A DNA stretch of 64,000 bases from Gemmatimonadota bacterium (GCA_026387935.1 JAPLKU010000001.1:62001-126000); one strand, 5' to 3'. Positions 32,223-41,627 are shown, numbered from the stretch's first letter. Translations and numbers: made by a program. Notes: generated by a model from the sequence alone, not told the origin.

Positions 32223-33493
32223 AACGTGTCCTGAATAATCTGACCTTCCGCGTCCTGGTCGCCGTAACGATCGGCGTGATTTTCGGGATTGTGGATCCGG
32301 TGCATGCCAAGGAGATGAAGCTTCTGGGCGACATCTTCATTCGGCTCGTGAAGATGGTGATCGGCCCTGTGATTTTCCTCACGATCGTGCTGGGGATCGC
32401 GAACATCGCGGATCTCAAGAAAGTCGGGCGCGTGGGCGGAAAAGCGATTCTCTACTTCGAGATCGTGACGACGTTTGCACTCGGCATCGGCTTGACGATC
32501 GTGAATCTCACCAAGCCGGGCGTCGGACTCGACGTGAGCACGATGACGAAGGGCGATATCTCGTCCTATGCGGCGCAGGGGAAGGCGATGAGCTTCGCGG
32601 ACTTCCTCGTGCACGTCGTGCCGGAAAGTGCCGTGAAGGCGTTTGCCGACGGCGACATCCTACAAGTGGTGTTCTTCTCCGTCATGTTCGGCACAGCGGT
32701 CGTGCTGCTCGGGCGTCGTGGGCAGCGCATTGTTGAACTGGCCGAAGGTGGACTCGATGCGATGTTCCGCGTCGTGGAGATCGTGATGAAGGTGGCGCCG
32801 TTCGGTGCGTTCGGCGCGATGGCGTACACCGTGGGCAATTTCGGGCTCAAGACGCTGGTGCCGTTGCTCCGGCTGATGGGCGACGTGTACCTGACGATGT
32901 TCCTGTTCATCTTCGTCGTGCTGAACCTGATCATGCGGTATTTCGGGTTCAGTCTGTGGCAATTCCTCAAATACATCCGCGACGAAATCCTGATTGTGCT
33001 CGGCACATCGTCGTCGGAAGCGGCGCTGCCCAAGCTGATGGAAAAGCTCGAGCGCTATGGCTGCGCCCGGCCGGTGGTCGGGCTCGTGGTGCCGACGGGA
33101 TACTCGTTTAATCTCGATGGCACGAGCATCTATCTCTCGATGGCGACGATCTTTCTGGCGCAGGTGTACAACGTTCCGCTGACGTTGGGCCAGCAACTCA
33201 CAATTCTTGCCGTGCTGATGGTGACCTCGAAGGGTGCAGCCGGGGTGACCGGTTCGGGGTTCATTGTCCTGGCCAGCACGCTGTCGGCGATGCAGGTGAT
33301 CCCGCTCGAAGGACTCGCGTTGCTCCTTGGTGTGGACCGGTTCATGAGTGAAGCGCGCGCCATCACGAACATCATCGGCAACGGCGTGGCAACGCTGGTG
33401 ATTTCGCGGAGCGAAGGGGCGTTTGATGACGCCAAACGCGAAGCGGCAGTCGCCGAGATGGCCAGCGCGAACCTTGCGGTCGCCGAACGCTGA
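32219..33493 (+). CDS. Dicarboxylate:cation symporter (DctA/GltP family)
   Basis: The product has 424 residues from ATG 32219, which overlaps the GHL10 stop as ATGA. Glutamate/dicarboxylate symporter landmarks are present: the TM1-3 region with LVKMVIGPVIFLTIVLGIAN, the serine-rich reentrant loop GTSSSEAALPKL, GYSFNLDGTSIYLSMATIF and TSKGAAGVTGSGFIVLASTL. The helix VDRFMSEARAITNIIGNGVAT follows, whose Arg is the residue that selects dicarboxylates (DctA) or acidic amino acids. It imports C4-dicarboxylates or glutamate/aspartate with protons or sodium. Placement after a glycosidase and SCO gives no clear pathway. Confidence 0.92.
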   Translation: MKRVLNNLTFRVLVAVTIGVIFGIVDPVHAKEMKLLGDIFIRLVKMVIGPVIFLTIVLGIANIADLKKVGRVGGKAILYFEIVTTFALGIGLTIVNLTKPGVGLDVSTMTKGDISSYAAQGKAMSFADFLVHVVPESAVKAFADGDILQVVFFSVMFGTAVVLLGRRGQRIVELAEGGLDAMFRVVEIVMKVAPFGAFGAMAYTVGNFGLKTLVPLLRLMGDVYLTMFLFIFVVLNLIMRYFGFSLWQFLKYIRDEILIVLGTSSSEAALPKLMEKLERYGCARPVVGLVVPTGYSFNLDGTSIYLSMATIFLAQVYNVPLTLGQQLTILAVLMVTSKGAAGVTGSGFIVLASTLSAMQVIPLEGLALLLGVDRFMSEARAITNIIGNGVATLVISRSEGAFDDAKREAAVAEMASANLAVAER

Positions 33494-33540
33494 CTCCAGC
33501 TCGGCCGGCTGGTCGCGCTCCCACATATGCAGTCCTCGAG

Positions 33541-33721
33541 CTGTGCGAGTCAGAGGTGCAGCGCAGGGTGGTCAACGAACTCACCGCGAGCCTGTTCGAA
33601 GGCGAGGTGCCCACGCTGGTGAATTATCTACTGACGGCGCAGGACGTGAGCCCGGGGCGACTTGGCGCGTATTCGCGCGATGCTCGATGACGCGGGGACA
33701 TCAAAGACGCGTGGCAAGTGA
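33541..33721 (+). pseudogene. Relic of a BlaI/MecI-type repressor (C-terminal part, frameshifted)
   Basis: In one frame from about 33541 the sequence reads SEVQRRVVNELTASLFEGEV then PTLVNYLLTAQDVSPG, the dimerisation end of BlaI/MecI repressors. At about 33657 the frame must shift by one base to continue as DLARIRAMLDDAG to TGA 33719-33721. The N-terminal winged helix is missing; the preceding bases, after the dctA stop, do not encode it. No blaR1 or beta-lactamase gene is adjacent. It is a decayed fragment. The remaining bases to 33748 hold nothing else. Confidence 0.65.
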
Positions 33722-33748
33722 CTCTCGTCCCTGCGGACGTCAGCACCA

Positions 33749-34516
33749 CTAGTTGGTCGCGGTCCTGTCGTCGGGCGGGACGAAGTTCGCGAGAAACACG
33801 CGCTCTTCGGGTGTGAGGCTCGGGAGTCCCGTCGCGTTGATCTTGTCGAGAATGCGATTCAGTTCATCGCGATTCACTTCATGCACACGCGCGACATCAA
33901 CACGTTTCCAATTGGAGAGCCGGTCGGCAGCCGGCTTGCTTACTGTGCTGGCCTTGAATCGTGCCACGCGGCGCGCGGGATCGATGAGCCGCAGAAAGAC
34001 GAATGCGCCAAGGTAGCCGCCGAGGTGCGCGAAATCAGCGACGCCGCCCTGTGATCCCCGAAATCCGCTCCAGATGGAAATGGCGGTCGTGAAGAGCACG
34101 AGCCATCGTGCCTCGACCGGAATGATGCCGTAGATCAGAATCTGGACGCGCGGCCAGAACATCGCGAACGCGAGCATTACACCGAAGACCGCGGCGGAGG
34201 CTCCAACGATCGCGGCGTTCGGCGCGAACACGACCGAGAGGAGCCCGCCGGAGATGCCGCTGATGAAGTAGAGCTGGAAGAACCGGGTGGATCCGATGCG
34301 CGCCTCAACCTGCGGACCGAAGAAATAGAGGCCCAGCATATTGAAAAAAATGTGCGACAGCCCGGCGTGCAAAAACATGTACGTGACGATCGTCCACGGC
34401 CGGAAGAGGGCGTAGCTTGGGACGAACGCGAATGCATCAGTGAACGCGGGCATCGTGTACTGCACGAAAAACACGAAGATATTCGCGATCAGCAGCCGGC
34501 GGACCCACGGTGTCAT
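33749..34516 (-). CDS. Rhomboid-family intramembrane serine protease
   Basis: The protein has 255 residues from ATG 34516, with six TM helices. Rhomboid landmarks are HAGLSHIFFNMLGLYFFG (the His/Asn oxyanion region of TM2), VGASAAVFG with the catalytic Ser in TM4, and DFAHLGGYLGA with the catalytic His in TM6. The nucleophile motif is GASA where most rhomboids have GxSG. The C-terminal cytoplasmic tail (KINATGLPSLTPEERVFL) matches the short helix seen in many bacterial rhomboids of this type. It cleaves TM helices of membrane proteins, and its substrate is unknown. It follows the GH20 gene by 29 bases on the same strand. Confidence 0.9.
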   Translation of the reverse strand: MTPWVRRLLIANIFVFFVQYTMPAFTDAFAFVPSYALFRPWTIVTYMFLHAGLSHIFFNMLGLYFFGPQVEARIGSTRFFQLYFISGISGGLLSVVFAPNAAIVGASAAVFGVMLAFAMFWPRVQILIYGIIPVEARWLVLFTTAISIWSGFRGSQGGVADFAHLGGYLGAFVFLRLIDPARRVARFKASTVSKPAADRLSNWKRVDVARVHEVNRDELNRILDKINATGLPSLTPEERVFLANFVPPDDRTATN

Positions 34517-34545
34517 CGAACGACCGTCATGAGATGTGGGGGTGA

Positions 34546-36663
34546 CTATGGCGTGACCGGACGCGGCAGACCCATCTCTTCGAGGCCGGGAAGCCGCTTG
34601 GTGCGATTGTACTGCGCGCGTACCTGGTTGAACTGGTCCACGCGCTTGATCCACGTTTGCGCGGCGACATCGAAGCGGCCAATCACGTTGTACATCCAAT
34701 AGGGGCGATTCTCCGCGCGCCAGCTGCGCTCATAGAGTTCGCGGCCGAGCACATAGCCGTCGCGCAGGTCTTGCGTTCGACTGTTGATCTGCGAGGCGAT
34801 TTCCTCGAGGTCGTGCGCCGGGTTGGCACCCTTGGCGACGGAATCGAGGGCAGCGGAATAGTGGCGAACGATTTCATCGGCGAGCTGGAACTTCATGCCG
34901 ATGAAGTCGATCCGGCGCGCACCCATTTCCATTGCTTCGAGTGCATCGCGCTCGCGAAGTGCGCCAAGCGAGCCGTCTTTTCCGCGCAACGCATTCTTGG
35001 CCTGCGCGGTGAGCACCATCGCCGATTCTGCGAGGATTCGGGCGTCGCGCGCAACGGTGCGCATTTTCTGTGCGGCGATCTGGCCTTCCGGACTGAACGG
35101 ATCGAGCCAATAGAGTTGCGTTGTTGCTTCACCGGGACCGGACTTGGCGAGCAGCGCCTGCGCCTGCGACAATTTCTGCTGCGCCAGATCGATCTTGCCG
35201 CTGGGGTCGCCGTGGAACTGCAGGCCGAAGCTTTTGGCGAACTGTGGAATGGACGCCTCTCCCTTCTGCCAGCTGGCGGCGGCGCCGAACAGCACGCCGT
35301 ACCAGACCTGATTGAAAATGCCTTCGCCGTCGTCGTCCCAGTTCGTGTTCAGCATGCCAGTGGAACCGAGGCGCTGCCCGTCGCGGACGAAGCCTTGGAT
35401 GTTTTTCAGGGCCACGTCGTTGTTGGGATAGACGCGGTTCCAGTTGTTCACCCCGGGGGCGACCCAGGTTTCGATACCGGCGTCGGAGTAGGGTTTGATG
35501 GAGCGATCGAAGTTGTTGTACGACCAGTAATTCCACGCAACCGCCACCATGTCCTTGGGCAGCGACTTCACCAGTTGAGGCGATCCCTGCGCGATATCAC
35601 CCCAAAAGAGATATCGCTTCCCGGGTCTTCGGATTGCGGCCTCGATCTCCTTCAAAAACGCGATGTAGACCGCGCCGAGGGAATCCTTCTGCACGCGACC
35701 ACGCGTCTGTCCGAGTCCGAGCTCGAAGGTTTCGTCCGCACCGATATGGACAAAGCGCGACGGGAACACTGAATCGATTTCGGCAAACCATTCCTTAATG
35801 ACCTGAATGGAACCCGGCTGTCCCGGCGCGAGCACATGGCCATGCGCCGTTTCGGCGAGTGCGCCATAGATATCGAACTTGAGCATGTGATGCAGGTGCC
35901 CGAACGCCTCCTGTTCGGGAACGACCTCGATGTGGAACTGTTTCGCGTACGCGATCAGTTCCTTCACCTCGTCCTGCGTCATCACACCGCCGGGCGCCGC
36001 CATGAGCGGATGCGACTTGTACTCAAACGTGTGCTCGTAGTAGGGCGAGTACACGTTCAGCTTGAAAGCCGCAAAGTTGCGGATTTGCACCTTCTGGTAG
36101 TCGAGCGTCGGCAGGGGACCGCGGGAGAGATCGTCCTGCATGCCGCGCCAGCGCATGGCCGGCCAATCGCGAATGGTGCCAGTGTAAATGAGGGGTTCCG
36201 CGCCGTCAGTGCGCACGAGTTGCTTGATGGTCTGTGCGCCGTAGAACAGGCCGGCGGCAGATGCAGCGAGAACGACGGCCTGATCTTTATCGACGACAAC
36301 GGCGTAGCCTTCGGCGCGCTGCTCGTCGCCGAGTACGACGCCGACGGCATCGAGGATGGGCTTCGCGGCAGGCGCGTCGGCGCGGATCAGCGTGATGTGG
36401 TACGCGCCTGGCGCTACGGTCGCCGCGACAGACGCGCGAACGCCGCGCGCGGTGAGCGCGCTGGCGAGATCGTTGGCTGCAAATCGGTCGTCACTGTTCG
36501 AGCCGGCGGACACGGTGACGGCCCGCGGGATGGAAACGTATGAGCCGAGCTTGACCTCCCGCGGACGCGGGATGAGGTGCGGATCGGCGGTCTGGGCGCA
36601 TGCCGCCGAAAGTGTGGCGAGCAGGGCGATCCCGGCGGCGGCGAGCTGGCGGAAGAGACTCAT
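34546..36663 (-). CDS. Exported glycoside hydrolase family 20 protein (beta-N-acetylhexosaminidase-like)
   Basis: The product has 705 residues from ATG 36663; the signal peptide ends around LSAACAQT. A GH20b-type alpha/beta domain covers about 30-150 (PRPREVKLGSYVSI ... GLFYGAQTIKQLV). The catalytic TIM barrel follows: RDWPAMRWRGMQDDLSRGPL, VPEQEAFGHLHHMLKF, and the Asp-Glu pair in FVHIGADETFELG, where Glu is the acid/base. WNYWSYNNFDRSIKPY and NNWNRVYPN shape the far end. The last about 200 residues are helical and unassigned. It removes terminal N-acetylhexosamines from chitin, peptidoglycan or glycoproteins. A rhomboid gene lies directly downstream. Confidence 0.9.
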   Translation of the reverse strand: MSLFRQLAAAGIALLATLSAACAQTADPHLIPRPREVKLGSYVSIPRAVTVSAGSNSDDRFAANDLASALTARGVRASVAATVAPGAYHITLIRADAPAAKPILDAVGVVLGDEQRAEGYAVVVDKDQAVVLAASAAGLFYGAQTIKQLVRTDGAEPLIYTGTIRDWPAMRWRGMQDDLSRGPLPTLDYQKVQIRNFAAFKLNVYSPYYEHTFEYKSHPLMAAPGGVMTQDEVKELIAYAKQFHIEVVPEQEAFGHLHHMLKFDIYGALAETAHGHVLAPGQPGSIQVIKEWFAEIDSVFPSRFVHIGADETFELGLGQTRGRVQKDSLGAVYIAFLKEIEAAIRRPGKRYLFWGDIAQGSPQLVKSLPKDMVAVAWNYWSYNNFDRSIKPYSDAGIETWVAPGVNNWNRVYPNNDVALKNIQGFVRDGQRLGSTGMLNTNWDDDGEGIFNQVWYGVLFGAAASWQKGEASIPQFAKSFGLQFHGDPSGKIDLAQQKLSQAQALLAKSGPGEATTQLYWLDPFSPEGQIAAQKMRTVARDARILAESAMVLTAQAKNALRGKDGSLGALRERDALEAMEMGARRIDFIGMKFQLADEIVRHYSAALDSVAKGANPAHDLEEIASQINSRTQDLRDGYVLGRELYERSWRAENRPYWMYNVIGRFDVAAQTWIKRVDQFNQVRAQYNRTKRLPGLEEMGLPRPVTP

Positions 36664-36848
36664 GGACTGAATCTTAGCCGCAGCGGATTGCGAACAGGGA
36701 TGGTGCCGGTGCGGGACTGTCCCAAATCGGTGGCCCGCCGAGCGAATATTGGCTGCCCCTGACATCCGGTCCTGAGGGATCGTGGTGGTGGGGGATGGCG
36801 TTCTGGAGTTAGAATCACAGCCTACCCACCACTGTTTGGAGAAGCCTC

Positions 36849-38138
36849 GTGAACACCAAGTCATTCATTGCCGCCGGCTGTGGCCTGCTGGTGATGCTCG
36901 CCGCGCGCAGCCAGACGGCGCAGGCCCAGAACATCACGCAGCTCTTTATTACGGCTGCCGGCGACACGACGCCCGATCCCGTTCGTGATCTCGTCGGCCG
37001 ACTCGATCTTGAGAAGTACAAGAACACGATCAAAGGGCTCGCGCAGTTCGGCGACCGCAAGCAGGGGACGAAACGCAATCGCGATGCGCTCGACTGGATC
37101 GAGGCGCAACTGAAGAGCTATGGCTGCCAGAACATTGAGCGTGTGACCTTTCAGTATGCGCCGGCTCCGCCGGTGCAGCGTGGCGCCGGTGCAGGGGCAG
37201 CCGGCGGTGCTGGTCGTGGCGGCGCCGGTCGTGGCAACGCGTCGCCCAACGGACGCGGTCGCGCCGGCAACGGGCCGGGCGGCAGCCGGATTTTCAGCGA
37301 CTCGCGCGAAGCAGGTGTGAACAATGACTCGCTCAGGCAGCCGGATCTGGCGATTCGCGCGATCAATCAGGAGCAGAGTGTGCCTGGTGAACGTCAGGAC
37401 GTGATCTGCATGAAGGTCGGGACGAAGTATCCGAACGAGATGTACATCATCGGCGGGCACATGGACGGCATTGGCTGGGGCCAGGCCGTGAACGACGACG
37501 CCTCGGGTTCCGCGATCGTGATGGAGCTGGCGCGCATCTTCTCGAGTCCGGATGTCACGACGGAGCGCTCGATTCGTTTTGCGCTCTGGAACAACGAGGA
37601 GACAGGGCTCAACGGCGCTCGTGCCTACGCCGACCAGCGCAGTCCGATGCAGGGGAAGGAAAATCCGCCGGGATCGGGGAAGTACCCCGAGCCGAAGTGG
37701 CTCGGAATGATTCAGCACGACATGATGATGGTGGACCACGGTCCGCCGACTGCTGACGGCAAGCTCGCGCCGGAGCAGCGCGCCGAAGCTGACATCAACA
37801 TCGAGTTCGCGATCACGTCAAAGATGTCCGACGACGCCATGAAGCTGGCGTTCGCGTTCAAGTTGGCGAACAACAAGTACGCCACGCACTACCCGGCGAG
37901 CGTGGGTCCGCACATGTCGAACACGGATTCGGATCCGTTCAAGGATCTGGTGGCGGCGATCAGTCTTCGCGAAAACGAACGCGGCGCGCAGATTGGCGGA
38001 AACTGGGATCCGACGCACCACCAGCCAACGGATGTGTTGACGACATTCACGGACAAGGACTTCATGCTCGGGCTGACGTCGGCGCAGACGACGCTTGGCG
38101 CGGTGGGTACGCTGACTGGGGCGAAGGTCAAGAAATAG
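36849..38138 (+). CDS. Exported M28-family metallopeptidase with Gly/Arg-rich insert
   Basis: The 429-residue protein starts at GTG 36849 with GGAGAAG four bases upstream. The signal peptide ends near QTAQAQ. A Gly/Ala/Arg-rich insert occupies residues 111-147. The M28 zinc peptidase core follows: H204 in IGGHMDG, bridging Asp in NDDASG (about 216-217), the base and ligand Glu in WNNEETGL (250-251), HDMMMVD, and a C-terminal HH in DPTHHQPTD. It is an aminopeptidase or carboxypeptidase-like enzyme acting in the periplasm or outside. A hairpin follows the stop. Confidence 0.92.
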   Translation: MNTKSFIAAGCGLLVMLAARSQTAQAQNITQLFITAAGDTTPDPVRDLVGRLDLEKYKNTIKGLAQFGDRKQGTKRNRDALDWIEAQLKSYGCQNIERVTFQYAPAPPVQRGAGAGAAGGAGRGGAGRGNASPNGRGRAGNGPGGSRIFSDSREAGVNNDSLRQPDLAIRAINQEQSVPGERQDVICMKVGTKYPNEMYIIGGHMDGIGWGQAVNDDASGSAIVMELARIFSSPDVTTERSIRFALWNNEETGLNGARAYADQRSPMQGKENPPGSGKYPEPKWLGMIQHDMMMVDHGPPTADGKLAPEQRAEADINIEFAITSKMSDDAMKLAFAFKLANNKYATHYPASVGPHMSNTDSDPFKDLVAAISLRENERGAQIGGNWDPTHHQPTDVLTTFTDKDFMLGLTSAQTTLGAVGTLTGAKVKK

Positions 38139-38148
38139 AAACCGGAAC

Positions 38149-38178
38149 CCCCGAGTCAGCCGAAGTGCTGGCTCGGGG
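38149..38178. terminator. Stem-loop after the first M28 gene
   Basis: A 12-bp stem with one G-T pair (38149-38160 with 38167-38178) surrounds a 6-base loop and begins 10 bases after the stop. No T run follows. It lies between convergent genes. Confidence 0.5.
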
Positions 38179-38234
38179 CTCGGTTGGCCGGTAGCTTCAC
38201 GGCCTTGATACGAGGCCTCAGGTGAACGCCCGCG

Positions 38235-38275
38235 AAGCGAACCGCAAAGCGAACCGCAAAGCGAACCGCGAAGCG
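38235..38275. repeat. Short 12-bp intergenic tandem repeat
   Basis: The unit aagcgaaccgca occurs twice exactly (38235-38258), a third time with one change (38259-38270), and then as a partial copy. It lies in the 223-base gap between the M28 peptidase and the convergent LTxxQ-like gene. No function is apparent. Confidence 0.7.
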
Positions 38276-38361
38276 ATCGCCCTCGCCTCTGGACGATTCT
38301 TGCGCGCGATCCAGATTTGCGCGCAAGTGGCCGATCCGCACATTCTGCCGCTGCCGCGCAG

Positions 38362-38991
38362 TTAGTTCGACCCGCCGCCGCGTCCGCGACGGCCACCGCC
38401 GGCACTGGAGTTGCGTGGAAGCTTGTCCGTGAAATCGCGATCCTGTTCATTGAGCAGTTCCACCGCCGCGCGATGTTGCTTGTCATCCGTGAGGAAGTCG
38501 AGCACATCGCGCACGTCTGCCGTGCGTCGCGCGGACAGTGTGTCAAGCAACTGCCGCAGTGTTCGCATCTGGTTCAGCGAGGCGACGCGGACCGAATCAG
38601 TCTCCGACGTTGACCCCGTGCGGTCTCGATCCTGCGCCTTGGGCGGCTTATAGTCCTTTCGAATCGAGTCGTAGCGGGCGAGGACGTCGGCATTCCGCTC
38701 GTAGATCTTGCTCCGGATGGCAGTGAGCGCGGTAACCTGGCCATCGTCGAGCGAGACCTTCTTCCGCTTGTCGACAATGAGCGCGGCCGGATTGAGTTTC
38801 TGCAGGTCGCTGGCTGAAGGGAACTTGATCTCTTGCTCTCGGTCCATGTTGCTGCCGCCACCGCGCCGTCCGCCGCCCATTCCTCCGCGGCCCATCCCGC
38901 CCATGCCACCGCCACCCATGCCACGCTGCGCATCCGCAGAGCCGGCGACCATAAGCGAAAGGGCGAGACTACCGAGGACAATGGCGCGCAT
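38362..38991 (-). CDS. Secreted Gly-rich protein with Spy/CpxP-like helical core
   Basis: The product has 209 residues from ATG 38991 with GAGG eight bases upstream. The signal peptide MRAIVLGSLALSLMVAGSADA is followed by a Gly/Met/Arg-rich run (23-47). A charged alpha-helical core with LDDGQVTALTAIRSKIYERN is reminiscent of the LTxxQ motif of Spy/CpxP periplasmic chaperones. A second helical pair (VLDFLTDDKQHRAAVELL) and a C-terminal GGGRRGRGGGSN tail close it. Spy-like proteins protect envelope proteins from aggregation; the match is only motif-level here. The two Gly/Arg ends are not part of Spy. Confidence 0.6.
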   Translation of the reverse strand: MRAIVLGSLALSLMVAGSADAQRGMGGGGMGGMGRGGMGGGRRGGGSNMDREQEIKFPSASDLQKLNPAALIVDKRKKVSLDDGQVTALTAIRSKIYERNADVLARYDSIRKDYKPPKAQDRDRTGSTSETDSVRVASLNQMRTLRQLLDTLSARRTADVRDVLDFLTDDKQHRAAVELLNEQDRDFTDKLPRNSSAGGGRRGRGGGSN

Positions 38992-39211
38992 AAGACCGAC
39001 CTCGTGGAGGAGACAGTGTGCGTGTAGGACTACTACTCCCACCCCCACCCATCCGTTAGTTGCCACGTCAGCCATTCCGTGCCCAGTCCGGGTTAGGCGC
39101 ATTGCCAAGGTGGTGGGCTACTTCGAGCGCGGAATCACGATTCCGCTCGGCTAGCTGGCTGCATGGCGGATGCCGTGTCGTAACTTGGAACCTGACTCTT
39201 ACGGAGTAGTC

Positions 39212-40609
39212 ATGACGCGCCCGATACTCGCAGTTGCACTCGGTCTTGCTGTCGCCGCGTCGGCGCAGGCACAGACCTTCGACCAGAAAGCGGTTGGTCG
39301 AGCGGTGCTAAAGGAACTGATAGAAAGCAACACGACGCCGTCGGTCGGCAACACGACCAAGGCCGCGGAGCTGGTGGCCGCGCGATTCCGCGCGGCGGGC
39401 GTTGCGGCGAGCGAGATCGCGATTGTTGGGCCTGACGAGCTTCACAAGAATCTCGTCATCCGCATTCGCGGCGCGGACCGTACCCGCAAGGCGATCCTGC
39501 TGCTGGCTCATCTCGATGTCGTTGAGGCTGAGCGCAAGGACTGGAACATGGATCCCTTCAAGTTCAATGAAGTGGAGGGGTTCTACTACGGGCGCGGCAC
39601 GCAGGACATCAAGGGTGGCGCCACGACGCTCATCACGTCGCTGCTGCGAATGCGGGCGGAAAAATTCACGCCGGCCCGCGACCTCATCCTGGCGCTCACC
39701 GCCGGGGAAGAGGGCGGCATGCCGAACGGTGTAGAGTGGTTGCTCGCGAACCGGAAGGATCTCGTGGACGCCGAGTACTGCATCAACGTCGATGGTGGCG
39801 GCGTGGACTCGGAGAAGGGAAAGCCGGTGGTGATGAACCTGCAAGCCGCGGAGAAGGTGTACTTCGACGCCAAGTTGACGGTCACGAACAAGGGTGGGCA
39901 CTCATCGCTGCCGCGGCCGGACAACGCAATCAATGCACTCGCGCGGGCGCTTGTGAAGATCGAGGGCTACACCTTCCCGGTGGAGTTCAACGAAATCACG
40001 CGAGCGTACATGGAGCGGTCGGCACCCCTTCGCGGGGGTGCACTGGGTGCGGACCTGAAGGCGGCGTCGAGTGTGCCGGCGGATCCGGCGGCGATCAAGC
40101 GACTATCCGAGGATCCCTGGTTCAACGCGCAGATGCGGACGACCTGCATCGCGACGTTGCTTGCCGGTGGCCACGCGCCGAATGCGCTGCCGCAGAGTGC
40201 GTCCGCCAACGTGAACTGCCGGCGACTGCCCGGACTCAAGTCGGACAGCCTCGTTCGGCTGCTCACGCGGATCATCGGCGACACGAATGTGGTGATCACG
40301 ATCGACCAAGACTCTCCGCAGAGTCCACCGTCGCCACTGCGGCCCGATGTGGAATCCGCGGTTCGTGCCGCGACAGAAGCGATTGCACCGAACCTTCCGC
40401 TCGTGCCGAACATGGAAACAGGTGCGACGGATGGGCTCTATTTCCGAAACGCGGGGATTCCGGTGTACGGCTTGTCCGGCATCGCGATTGATACGGACGA
40501 CGTGCGCATGCACGGGCGAGACGAGCGGGTGAACATCGTCGCGTTCGAGCGGGCGCAGGAGTTCATGTACCGATTGCTGCGGACGATCACCACACCGGTG
40601 ACGCCGTAG
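39212..40609 (+). CDS. Exported M20-family metallopeptidase
   Basis: The protein has 465 residues from ATG 39212 with ACGGAG five bases upstream. The signal peptide ends near ASAQAQ. M20 metal ligands are visible in LLLAHLDVV (His and Asp), YGRGTQDIKGG (bridging Asp), TAGEEGG (general base Glu and ligand Glu) and NVDGGGVD. The dimerisation lid begins with VTNKGGHSS. A C-terminal HGRDERVN carries the last His. It is a dipeptidase, carboxypeptidase or deacylase for small peptides or N-acyl amino acids. The nitrilase gene begins 13 bases downstream, so the two probably form an operon. Confidence 0.93.
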   Translation: MTRPILAVALGLAVAASAQAQTFDQKAVGRAVLKELIESNTTPSVGNTTKAAELVAARFRAAGVAASEIAIVGPDELHKNLVIRIRGADRTRKAILLLAHLDVVEAERKDWNMDPFKFNEVEGFYYGRGTQDIKGGATTLITSLLRMRAEKFTPARDLILALTAGEEGGMPNGVEWLLANRKDLVDAEYCINVDGGGVDSEKGKPVVMNLQAAEKVYFDAKLTVTNKGGHSSLPRPDNAINALARALVKIEGYTFPVEFNEITRAYMERSAPLRGGALGADLKAASSVPADPAAIKRLSEDPWFNAQMRTTCIATLLAGGHAPNALPQSASANVNCRRLPGLKSDSLVRLLTRIIGDTNVVITIDQDSPQSPPSPLRPDVESAVRAATEAIAPNLPLVPNMETGATDGLYFRNAGIPVYGLSGIAIDTDDVRMHGRDERVNIVAFERAQEFMYRLLRTITTPVTP

Positions 40610-40622
40610 GTACGGCGCGATC

Positions 40623-41585
40623 ATGACAACCGCAAAAGCACAGCAACTTACGATCGCCGCGGCACAGATTGCTCCGGTCTGGCTCGATCGCGAGCGCACG
40701 CTGGCCAAGGTGTGTCAATGGATTGCACGCGCCGCTGACCGCGGGTGCGGACTCGTTGCGTTCGGCGAGGCGCTCGTGCCTGGATATCCGTGGTGGATTG
40801 AACACACGGATGGTGCGCGGTTCAACTCGCCGATGCAGAAGGCGCTACATGCGCACTATCTGGATCAGGCCGTTGATATCGATGCAGGACACCTGGACAC
40901 CGTTTGCGCCGTGGCAAAGAAACGCAAAATTGCCGTCGTGCTCGGCACAATCGAAAAACCGCGCGACCGGGGCGGGCACAGCGCCTACTGCTCGCTGGTG
41001 TACATCGACCAGAAGGGTGTGGTGGCCTCGGTACACCGGAAGCTCATGCCCACCTATGAAGAGCGATTGAGCTGGGCGCCGGGGGACGGTCATGGGCTGC
41101 GCACGCACGCGCTTGGCGCGTTCACGGTTGGCGCGCTGAACTGCTGGGAGAACTGGATGCCGCTTGCCCGCGCGGCGATGTACGCGCAGGGCGAGAATCT
41201 CCACGTCGCGTCGTGGCCGGGCAACGACTACAACACGCGCGACGTGACGCGCTTCGCCGCACGTGAAGGCCGGAGCTACGTGCTGGCCGCGTCGTCCATC
41301 ATGCGCCGGTCGGACATTCCAGATTCGGTGCCGCACGCCGCGAAGATTCGTCGTGCAGTTCCTGCCGTGATGGGCAATGGCGGGTCATGCATCGCCGGGC
41401 CCGATGGCGAATGGATTGTGCCTCCGGTTATCGGCAAGGAAGCGCTCGTCGTGCGCACCATCGACCACACACGCGTGCGTGAAGAACGGCAGGCGTTCGA
41501 TGCGTCCGGCCACTATGGCCGTCCCGATGTCACGCAGCTGACGGTTGACCGCCGGCGCCAGCGAACGCTGCGGACGGTAGACTGA
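40623..41585 (+). CDS. Nitrilase-superfamily carbon-nitrogen hydrolase (nitrilase branch)
   Basis: The cytoplasmic protein has 320 residues with the Glu-Lys-Cys triad: E49 in FGEALVPGYPWW, K140 in HRKLMPTYEERLSW and C174 in LNCWENWMP. The CWEN surroundings of the Cys and the PGYPWW after the Glu are those of true nitrilases (branch 1), which turn nitriles into acids and ammonia. Cyanide-forming relatives and amidases differ at these points. Placed after an exported M20 peptidase, it could detoxify or use plant or microbial nitriles and feed ammonia to glutamine synthetase. The ammonia link is inference. Confidence 0.9.
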   Translation: MTTAKAQQLTIAAAQIAPVWLDRERTLAKVCQWIARAADRGCGLVAFGEALVPGYPWWIEHTDGARFNSPMQKALHAHYLDQAVDIDAGHLDTVCAVAKKRKIAVVLGTIEKPRDRGGHSAYCSLVYIDQKGVVASVHRKLMPTYEERLSWAPGDGHGLRTHALGAFTVGALNCWENWMPLARAAMYAQGENLHVASWPGNDYNTRDVTRFAAREGRSYVLAASSIMRRSDIPDSVPHAAKIRRAVPAVMGNGGSCIAGPDGEWIVPPVIGKEALVVRTIDHTRVREERQAFDASGHYGRPDVTQLTVDRRRQRTLRTVD

Positions 41586-41627
41586 CGCGCGCGTATCGGA
41601 GCGGATGTGCCTCCTCTGTCTTGCGTC

